In this document: positions 8,285-14,341 of the stretch, piece by piece | Position numbering within the stretch: the first letter of the stretch is position 1 | Layout: each line of letters opens with the position of its first letter | Source: a candidate division TA06 bacterium ADurb.Bin131 | GTDB lineage: Bacteria > Ratteibacteria > UBA8468 > B48-G9 > DTJG01 | Reading direction: 5' to 3' | DNA: 38,182 nucleotides | Assembly (NCBI GenBank): GCA_002070645.1 | Contig: MWDQ01000066.1 | Location: 1-38,182 of the forward strand | Program-made: the position numbers and the translations under genes | The notes under the pieces: model-generated | Database searches by the model: none | Seen by the model: the letters and a program-made list of their open reading frames with translations, nothing else | What the model was told of the DNA's origin: nothing

Positions 8285-9853
8285 TCACCCATCTTTATTT
8301 CCCCTCTTTTCATAAACAAGCAAATAGTGATGAATTATCTTTAAATATTCGCTTTGAGTTTGAATTTCTGAGTTTTGCTTTTCCTTGGTAACGACTATTA
8401 TTTCCTTGAGCCATAAAATGTCAGACATTAATAAATCCACAATTCTTTTTGCAAGAGGTTCTACGTATCTATCTATTCTTATATCCTGAGTTTGGATCAC
8501 CAGAAATCCACCGTTGTTTATATTAGATAACTCTCCATCTACGATTTTTTTTATTTCATCTAAGTACTGTTCAATATTTGAATAGTGAGAACTATCATTT
8601 AAAAATGGGGCTCTGATGTAAAGCAACCCCTTACTTTTTTGTGTATTTCTTTTGGTACATTTTAATTTATTACTAAGAGATGGAACAAAAGATATAGATG
8701 AATAACCTCGTCCATTTGAATACCTATCAATTACATTCTTGTTCAACAATTTCTCAAAATCTTTCTCTGGAAATATCCACACTGTTGTGGTCTCAATTTC
8801 GTCTAATTTTCTCTTTAATGGAGGTTTTTCTAAAGTAGGGACAACCAAACTATAATCTGTTTTTCCTTCTCTTATACTCAAGGAAAAAGGTGTTTTAGGC
8901 TTTTCAAAAATTGGGAGATACTCATGAGCCAAAAGAAGAAAATTGTATTTTATGCTATTAGCATACCAAAACCCGGTGGTTTTGCAGTTATGCTGCCTTT
9001 TGATAACAAGTTCTCTTAATTTAAAGCCAGCATCCAGATAAACGTTTATCAGACTGAATCCCAAAGGAATTACATGTTTCTTACTACGGGTGTCTCCAAT
9101 TAAAATAGCACATTGTCTACCTGGTTTTAACACCCTAAAACTCTCTCTGGCAACTTTTGACATTTCTTTCAAAAAATTACCCATGTCAAAAAAAGATAAA
9201 TCTCCTTCCTTTGAATCAGTATAATGGATTATGTTCGCATAAGGAGGATGGGCGCAAATTAAGTCTATAGAATTATCCTCCAGAAATGATAGATCTCTGG
9301 CGTCACCAATTAATAGTGTTGGTTCATAAATCTTCCGGCAACTTTGTTCTTCGATAAAAGTTAATTGTTTTGATTCCATGCTAAAATTTACATTTTCCCT
9401 TGCCAATTCAATAGCTTTGTCGTTAATATCAAGCGCTATACACTTTCTTCCCAAAAGTTTACATTCTACAGCAGTAGTTCCCGCACCACAAAAATAATCT
9501 AAAATTAACTCACCTGGTTTTGAATACTTAAGAATAACATTTCTTGGAATATAAGGAGACCAATTACCTCTATATTCTCCACTATGAGTTGCCCATTTAC
9601 CCCTTTGTTTAAAACTCCAGACAGTGGTTTGCTCTTCCTTAAAATCCTTTGGATAAAGTGTTCTTATCTTTTTACAAGACCTCAAAGCACTAATATTTAA
9701 ACCTTTGGTCCTGGTAATAAGATGCTCAATATATCTGAATGTGACCCCATACTTCTGGCCAATTTCCAAATCAGGCGTCCCTTTCATTTTTTCCTGTAAG
9801 ATTGCTTCCTGAAGATCTCTCTCAGTTTTAAAACCTGCTTTCTGATTACGCAT
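8285..9853 (-). CDS. Amino-type (N4-C or N6-A) DNA methyltransferase with degenerate second lobe
   Basis: This 522-residue protein transfers methyl groups from SAM to exocyclic amino groups in DNA. Residues ~25-50 resemble a helix-turn-helix. Residues ~97-113 form motif X. Motif I is LDYFCGAGTT (118-127), followed by an acidic SAM-binding strand (IALDIN). The catalytic motif IV is HPPY (202-205), an allowed variant of D/N/S-PPY. The order X-I-IV resembles the gamma class rather than the common beta order. Residues ~247-318 and ~449-516 look like two copies of the same strand-helix pattern: an IGDTR/TQDIR turn, a PLxxx helix, LREIVI-like strands and an LLLAHEYLPIF versus IHHYLLVY ending. The second copy lacks its own SAM and catalytic motifs. 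The ATG at 9853 follows AGGGAG closely. It is the first gene of the cassette. Confidence 0.85.
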   Translation of the reverse strand: MRNQKAGFKTERDLQEAILQEKMKGTPDLEIGQKYGVTFRYIEHLITRTKGLNISALRSCKKIRTLYPKDFKEEQTTVWSFKQRGKWATHSGEYRGNWSPYIPRNVILKYSKPGELILDYFCGAGTTAVECKLLGRKCIALDINDKAIELARENVNFSMESKQLTFIEEQSCRKIYEPTLLIGDARDLSFLEDNSIDLICAHPPYANIIHYTDSKEGDLSFFDMGNFLKEMSKVARESFRVLKPGRQCAILIGDTRSKKHVIPLGFSLINVYLDAGFKLRELVIKRQHNCKTTGFWYANSIKYNFLLLAHEYLPIFEKPKTPFSLSIREGKTDYSLVVPTLEKPPLKRKLDEIETTTVWIFPEKDFEKLLNKNVIDRYSNGRGYSSISFVPSLSNKLKCTKRNTQKSKGLLYIRAPFLNDSSHYSNIEQYLDEIKKIVDGELSNINNGGFLVIQTQDIRIDRYVEPLAKRIVDLLMSDILWLKEIIVVTKEKQNSEIQTQSEYLKIIHHYLLVYEKRGNKDG

Positions 9854-10085
9854 TTCTCCCTTATTTCTGTTTTTTCTCTCGACACGACTCTTTAGTAGGG
9901 GGCAAGCCCCCTACCTAAGGATCCGCAAAGCATTGCGGACCCATTCTCCCCCAAACATGAGGGACTTCTTCCCTCATACTCCCTCACAGTATGCTGTACT
10001 GGGTTTTCAAATGTATCCTTGCTATCTGAACCAGCACACTGGAATTTCTGTGAATGTCTTCAGTTATAGACCCATCGTACAAAAT

Positions 10086-10183
10086 TCACCTTCTCGCGCT
10101 TAGTGCTATACGGTGCTCTTTCTTCATCGCACCAGCACCGCTCCATTCAAATCCTGCTTATAAAAAAATTATTGGGCGGTGCA
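10086..10183. repeat. Direct repeat, copy 1 (98 bp)
   Basis: This copy matches 10475-10572 at 95 of 98 positions without gaps; the offset is 389 bp. It starts in the loop of a degenerate hairpin (TCACCTTCTC) and includes the hairpin at 10103-10138. It ends with TGGGCGGTGCA, the last 11 bases of tRNA-Val in reverse complement. Homology stops exactly there: copy 1 continues into CCCGAC, whereas copy 2 continues into the intact tRNA. This looks like a partial duplication or an insertion event at the tRNA 3' end. Confidence 0.9.
10103..10138. repeat. Bulged hairpin, family HP2, member 1
   Basis: The arms are GTGCT and AGCAC (lower stem) and GGTGC and GCACC (upper stem). An ATAC bulge sits on the 5' side and the loop is TCTTTCTTCATC. 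Members at 10207-10242 and 10492-10527 share bulge and loop while the stem bases change together. Confidence 0.8.
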
Positions 10184-10243
10184 CCCGACTCACCTGCTCG
10201 TCGGGCCTGCTATACAACGCTCTTTCTTCATCGCGTTAGCAGG
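10184..10243. repeat. Double hairpin unit: HP1 plus HP2, member 2
   Basis: HP1 is CCCGAC, loop TCACCTGCTC, GTCGGG (10184-10205). HP2 follows without a gap: CCTGCT, bulge ATAC, AACGC, loop TCTTTCTTCATC, GCGTT, AGCAGG (10206-10243). Compared with member 1, the upper stem changes from GGTGC/GCACC to AACGC/GCGTT and the outer pair flips G-C to C-G. Pairing is preserved at every changed position. Confidence 0.8.
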
Positions 10244-10470
10244 GATTTGGCGCCCCGTCGCTCGGTCGCGATCTGCTCCTCGCTCCTTAAGGGGGATCTC
10301 CCCCTTAATCTTCCCCCTACCGCGTGGGGAACGCCTCTTTCCCCACTCCTCTTTCATCCAACCTATAAAATACCGGTTGGATGCTCCCACGACGCCTCAG
10401 CTCGGCCACCCGCATAGGTCTTCGCTTGCTCAGACCTATACATCGTCTTGCAAACTACGCTTCGGTCAGC

Positions 10471-10527
10471 GGGCTCACCTTCTCGCCCTTAGTGCTATAC
10501 AGTGCTCTTTCTTCATCGCATCAGCAC
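10471..10527. repeat. Double hairpin unit: HP1 plus HP2, member 3
   Basis: HP1 is GGGC, loop TCACCTTCTC, GCCC (10471-10488). HP2 is GTGCT, bulge ATAC, AGTGC, loop TCTTTCTTCATC, GCATC, AGCAC (10492-10527), with one wobble and one mismatch at the base of the upper stem. A fourth HP1-like hairpin with related loop TCGCTTGCTC lies at 10414-10439. Confidence 0.75.
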
Positions 10528-10572
10528 CGCTCCATTCAAATCCTGCTTATAAAAAAATTATTGGGCGGTGCA
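10475..10572. repeat. Direct repeat, copy 2 (98 bp), overlapping the tRNA-Val 3' end
   Basis: This is the partner of 10086-10183 with three substitutions. Its right end overlaps the 3' end of the tRNA-Val gene by 11 bp, so it forms the natural downstream flank of the tRNA. It contains TTCAAATCCTGC at 10535-10546, the perfect inverse of the tRNA T-arm at 10570-10581. Confidence 0.9.
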
Positions 10573-10634
10573 GGATTTGAACCTGCGGCCTCCTCCGTGT
10601 GAGGGAGGCGCTCTTGCCCCTGAGCCAACCGCCC
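10562..10634 (-). tRNA. tRNA-Val (anticodon CAC)
   Basis: The 73-nt minus-strand cloverleaf has acceptor stem GGGCGGT/ACCGCCC, D-stem GCTC/GAGC, anticodon stem CCTCC/GGAGG with loop CTCACAC (anticodon CAC, reading GUG), T-arm GCAGG-TTCAAAT-CCTGC and discriminator A. All four helices pair without mismatches. CCA is not encoded. The DNA just after the 3' end contains seven T residues, and then an exact inverse copy of the T-arm strand in the trailer (10546-10535). It is the last recognisable gene of the minus-strand block and ends inside the 98-bp repeat. Confidence 0.97.
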
Positions 10635-10657
10635 TTATATATGATTATTTTATCATA

Positions 10658-12298
10658 TCAAACCGAGATTGATACATTCTCCTGTCCTGTAAGTTTGTAT
10701 ATCATCATTAGGGCAATAAAACTAACGATCATTCCGAGTACACCGAGAGCAGATGCAATATATGGTCCATCTGTTACTCTTCCTGCAAGCTGATATATAC
10801 CCTTTGCAATAGGGAAATACTGCTGTTTGCTTACGAGTATTAAGCTACTTGAAACCTCCATCATTGAGAAAGCAAATGCAAAAATAAAACCAGCAACAAT
10901 TCCATTTTTAAGAACCGGCATAGTTATCTTCCTAAAGGTTGTCCATCTTGATGCCCCAAGATTTAGACACGCTTCTTCGCAAGAAATATCAATCTGTTGA
11001 AAGTTTGCCATAATAGACCTTGCAGAAAAAGGCATCCTTCTTAGCACATAGGCAATAACCAGCAAAAAAACAGGGAAATTTCTCGGATCAAGAATGGTCT
11101 CTGAAAAAACCAGCACAAAGGCAAAGGCAAAAACAATACCTGGAATAGCCATTGGAAAAATAACAAAACTCTCGAGAATCTGCCTTCCTTTTATCTGGGT
11201 TCTGTATATAATAAATCCTATTGCCAAACTTATTATTGTTGTGATAATTCCTGCTATTCCACTGTAAAGTGTACTATTTATCAGGCTGATTTTTGCTATT
11301 GGATGATGGAAAACCTCTCTATAATAGTGAAGTGTCCATCGTTCAGGTAACACTGTAAGAAACCATTTTTCTGAAAAAGAATTCAGAATAACTGCAGCGT
11401 GGGGTAGAATAGAAATAAAAAGGAGAATCCCAAGATATATCAATGAAATAGCCCTTAATGGTTTACCCACAGATAAAGGTTCTTTGGTGGTTTTATACCT
11501 CACAATCCCAACATAGGAAATTTTTTCAAGAAAGTATCGCGTGCTGAAGAATAGAATAATTGCAATAATACAAACAAATATTACAAGCACATATCCTGCA
11601 GGATTTGAATATATGTCGGTAAGAGATTGAAATATAGATACAGGAATAAGATCTGAATAATCAAAAACAAGGGGAGTCCCGAGATCAGTAAGAGACCATA
11701 TAAAAACAAGAAATGCTCCTGCAAAATATCCTGGCAAAGACATAGGCAAAATAATTTTCCTTAGTGTTTGCCAGAATGAAGCACCAATATTTTCTGCAGA
11801 TTCAATACACGATGCTTCTATGTTCTCGAGAGAAGCCGACATATTAAGGTAGATAATTGGGTAAAGATGAAGCACCTGTAATATAAAAATTCCTGTAAGG
11901 CCTGCACCAAGAAAATTAATGGGTTGCTCAATTACCCCTGCTTTCATCAAAAGCAGATTAACTGACCCAAAACGAGACAATATCTGTCTCATCCCTATTG
12001 CCGAAACAAAAGGTGGCGCGATAAGGGGTAAAAGAAATGCTTTTTTCCAGAAATTTCTGCCAGGAATTTTTATAAAACCCGTCATAAGAGCAAGCGGAAT
12101 TGCAATAACACTTGCTGCTATCGTAACAAATAGTGCAAGACTGATACTATTTATAAAACTATGTCTTACGGCAATATTTGACCATACAATAGGAAAAAGA
12201 TGTATAGAAACATTGGTGGACTTCCAGAATAAGAACACAATAGGATATACAGAGAATAAAAGAAAAAATATAAGAAGCAATAAAAATAATCCTGTCAT
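10658..12298 (-). CDS. ABC transporter permease, double-length (iron/polyamine-type FbpB-like)
   Basis: This is a 546-residue inner-membrane protein with about twelve hydrophobic segments in two homologous halves. Each half carries an ABC-permease EAA loop: ESAENIGASFWQTLRK in the first and EEACLNLGASRWTTFRK in the second. Fused double permeases of this kind are typical of Fe(III), thiamine and related importers (FbpB/SfuB/AfuB, ThiP). The start overlaps the ATPase stop (ATGA at 12295-12298), so the two are coupled. No periplasmic binding protein gene is in the window, so the substrate cannot be named; Fe(III) is the commonest for this layout. It is the 3'-most coding gene of the uvrA-led chain and is followed by tRNA-Val on the same strand. 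Confidence 0.85.
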   Translation of the reverse strand: MTGLFLLLLIFFLLFSVYPIVFLFWKSTNVSIHLFPIVWSNIAVRHSFINSISLALFVTIAASVIAIPLALMTGFIKIPGRNFWKKAFLLPLIAPPFVSAIGMRQILSRFGSVNLLLMKAGVIEQPINFLGAGLTGIFILQVLHLYPIIYLNMSASLENIEASCIESAENIGASFWQTLRKIILPMSLPGYFAGAFLVFIWSLTDLGTPLVFDYSDLIPVSIFQSLTDIYSNPAGYVLVIFVCIIAIILFFSTRYFLEKISYVGIVRYKTTKEPLSVGKPLRAISLIYLGILLFISILPHAAVILNSFSEKWFLTVLPERWTLHYYREVFHHPIAKISLINSTLYSGIAGIITTIISLAIGFIIYRTQIKGRQILESFVIFPMAIPGIVFAFAFVLVFSETILDPRNFPVFLLVIAYVLRRMPFSARSIMANFQQIDISCEEACLNLGASRWTTFRKITMPVLKNGIVAGFIFAFAFSMMEVSSSLILVSKQQYFPIAKGIYQLAGRVTDGPYIASALGVLGMIVSFIALMMIYKLTGQENVSISV

Positions 12299-13356
12299 TT
12301 CTTTTTCCTGAACGCAATTATATGTTCGGGATCCACAGATACAAGAAGTTTTCCTTTTTCTGGCATCTTAAAATACAAAGGTGAAAAAGCAGCCCTTAAA
12401 ATCTGGTCATTTGATTGTAGAATTGCATTTATAGTAGAGCCAACATATTCAATAGAAACAATCTCACACACAAAGGTATTCTCTGTTTTTTCAGAAACAA
12501 TATAAAGAAACTCTGGTCTGAATCCGACAATAACATCTTCACCTTTAGCAAAATTCGAGGATACTTTTGCCTTGAGCGTCCCTATAGAGGTCTTTATCAT
12601 ACAAAAATTATTCTCAGAGTTTAGAACCACACCCTCTACTTCATTAAGTTCTCCAAGAAATCTCGCAGTCTCAATGCATCCTGGTTCCTGATATAAAACG
12701 TCAGGGGAATCTGTTTCAATAATATTTCCATTCATCATTATCGCAATTACATCAGCAATCAGCATTGCTTCTCTTTGATCATGGGTTACATAAATTGTTG
12801 TAATTCCAAGATTTTTCTGTAATGTCCTGATTTCCTGTCTTAATTCATCCCTGAGATGGGCATCAAGATTGCTTAATGGTTCGTCGAGCAAGAGAATTTC
12901 TGGCTCAATTACAAGCGCCCTTGCGAGCGCGACACGTTGCTGTTGCCCTCCAGAAAGTTGCTGTGGCTTTTTTTCTGCATAATCAGCGAGATGTACCATT
13001 GAAAGAATTTTATATACCCTTTCTTTTATGGTTTTGTTTGGAATTTTTCTTAATCTTAATCCAAACGCGACATTTTCAAAAACATTCATATGTGGCCAGA
13101 GGCTGAAGTTCTGAAATACCATTGCTGTATTTCTTTTGTTTGGAGGAAGATAAGTAATATCTCTGTTTCCTATAATTATTTTTCCACTGTCAGGTTTCAA
13201 AAAACCAGCAATGATCCTTAAAAGTGTGGTCTTTCCACTACCTGATGGGCCGAGTAAAGCAAAAAACTGTGATTCTTCAACATATACGGAAACGTTGTTA
13301 AGAACATAGGCACGATCATATTTCTTTGTAATATTAAGAGCGGATAATTTAATCAT
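12295..13356 (-). CDS. ABC transporter ATP-binding protein (FbpC/PotA-like)
   Basis: This 353-residue ATPase energises the adjacent permease. It carries Walker A (GPSGSGKTTLL), a Q-loop (MVFQNFSLWPHM), the signature LSGGQQQRVALARAL, Walker B (ILLLDEP), a D-loop (SNLDAHLRDE) and the switch histidine (YVTHDQREAM). Residues ~240-350 form a TOBE-type regulatory domain, as in the CUT1/FbpC/PotA group of importers. It overlaps the GTPase gene upstream and the permease downstream by 4 bp each. The paired ATGA overlaps suggest fixed-ratio translation from one message. Confidence 0.9.
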   Translation of the reverse strand: MIKLSALNITKKYDRAYVLNNVSVYVEESQFFALLGPSGSGKTTLLRIIAGFLKPDSGKIIIGNRDITYLPPNKRNTAMVFQNFSLWPHMNVFENVAFGLRLRKIPNKTIKERVYKILSMVHLADYAEKKPQQLSGGQQQRVALARALVIEPEILLLDEPLSNLDAHLRDELRQEIRTLQKNLGITTIYVTHDQREAMLIADVIAIMMNGNIIETDSPDVLYQEPGCIETARFLGELNEVEGVVLNSENNFCMIKTSIGTLKAKVSSNFAKGEDVIVGFRPEFLYIVSEKTENTFVCEIVSIEYVGSTINAILQSNDQILRAAFSPLYFKMPEKGKLLVSVDPEHIIAFRKKK

Positions 13357-14330
13357 TTCATATCTTCTGCGTGAATTTCTACAAGGTCTTTATCCTCAAG
13401 AATATACTCTCTTCCTGCAATAATCGGGTTCCCCTTCCCCTGTTTCCATAATCTCGCATATTTGAAGGTTTTAACAAGATCTTTATGTATTGATTTTGCG
13501 AGGTCCTCAAGGGTTGACCTTGCAGATATTGTATATGGATTTTTCATTTCCGGAGGTTTACCCGGAATTTTTGTATAAACCCTTATAATATCGAGGGTCT
13601 TAAAAATTAATTCCCCGAGGGTATCTATATTCAACAAATGTTGTGCAGAGATTGTCAAAAGATCTTTATCCAGAGGGTAAAGTTCACAAAGAATATTCTT
13701 GATATCTTTCCACATAGGAATATCTATTTTGTTTCCAACCCACAGAATTTTTTTTGTAAACTCCCATGTATTTTGCTGTTTAATCTTGAACTGTTCAAGT
13801 ACATTCATTGTCTCATCCATCTTGTCGAGTATGTCATCATCTGTAAGATCAAGTAACATCAGAATCATATCAGATTTTCGTAAAAGATCTCCAAGCCAGT
13901 TTTCAGAAATACCAGATGAAAGAGCAGGAGTATCTACCATCTGAATTTGAATATCCTGATATTGAAACATCCCTGGCTGAGGAATTTTTGTAGTAAATGG
14001 ATAATCAGCAATATCTGGTTTTGCTTTAGTTATTGAAGCAAGAAGGGTTGATTTACCGGTATTTGGTGGACCGGCAATTATTACTTGTCCTGCGCCTTCT
14101 CTTTCTATTGTTGGAATAGGACTACCCCTCGAGATAACTTTTTTTTCTGTTGCCTCCTTTTTTAATCTCGCAATTTTTGATTTCAATTCCTTCTGAAGTT
14201 TTTCTGTACCTTTGTGTTTCGGCATTATTGCCATCATCTCAAGAAGTATGGCAATCTTTTCTTCAGGAGTTTTCGCATCCTTTAGTTCTGCTTCCTTCGC
14301 ATGATAATCCGGGGGAAGATTCGCCACCAT
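13353..14330 (-). CDS. DRG/Obg-like GTPase with TGS domain
   Basis: The protein has 325 residues. The start at 14330 (MVANLPPDY) follows AAGGAG at ideal spacing; a TTG five codons upstream would place the ribosome site inside the gene. Residues ~1-65 are a helical, charged N-terminal region. G motifs are G1 GPPNTGKST, G3 DTPA, G4 NKID and G5 SA, in the OBG/HflX branch. Residues ~245-325 (YTKIPGKPPEMKNPY ... KDLVEIHAED) fit a TGS domain, giving the DRG arrangement. DRG proteins associate with ribosomes and translation factors; that role is inferred for this bacterial relative. The gene is 11 bp after uvrA and overlaps the ABC ATPase by 4 bp. Confidence 0.82.
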   Translation of the reverse strand: MVANLPPDYHAKEAELKDAKTPEEKIAILLEMMAIMPKHKGTEKLQKELKSKIARLKKEATEKKVISRGSPIPTIEREGAGQVIIAGPPNTGKSTLLASITKAKPDIADYPFTTKIPQPGMFQYQDIQIQMVDTPALSSGISENWLGDLLRKSDMILMLLDLTDDDILDKMDETMNVLEQFKIKQQNTWEFTKKILWVGNKIDIPMWKDIKNILCELYPLDKDLLTISAQHLLNIDTLGELIFKTLDIIRVYTKIPGKPPEMKNPYTISARSTLEDLAKSIHKDLVKTFKYARLWKQGKGNPIIAGREYILEDKDLVEIHAEDMK

Positions 14331-14341
14331 AATATTCTCCT

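Larger units (their letters stand above)
9854..10561. other. Palindrome-rich, GC-richer non-coding region between the cassette and tRNA-Val
   Basis: No credible gene lies in these ~700 bp; the open frames are low-complexity Ser/Pro/Arg/Leu strings created by the repeats. The stretch is clearly richer in G and C than its neighbours and is packed with perfect inverted repeats. Examples are 9895-9914 (9-bp arms, GTAGGGGGC), 9958-9976 (6-bp arms), 10287-10308 (10-bp arms, TTAAGGGGGA), 10324-10346 (8-bp arms, GTGGGGAA), 10355-10383 (9-bp arms, CATCCAACC) and 10414-10439 (8-bp arms, ATAGGTCT). Most have different arm sequences, so they are not simple copies of one element. Two hairpin families and a long direct repeat are listed separately. 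Origin as accumulated miniature elements or a decayed integration site next to tRNA-Val is inference. Confidence 0.75.

Noticed and set aside
10086-10572. CRISPR array
   Set aside because: The repeats are palindromic, few, unequal in spacing and with varying stems; there are no uniform repeats with unique spacers and no cas genes.
5338-10572. The whole cassette as a tRNA-Val-integrated island with defined ends
   Set aside because: Both copies of the tRNA-end repeat lie on the same side of the cassette, no copy is seen left of 5338, and no integrase gene is present, so the borders cannot be supported.
10054-10602. Several open frames in both directions
   Set aside because: They are low-complexity Ser/Pro/Arg/Leu strings created by repeated hairpins; they lack ribosome sites and one reads into the tRNA antisense strand.
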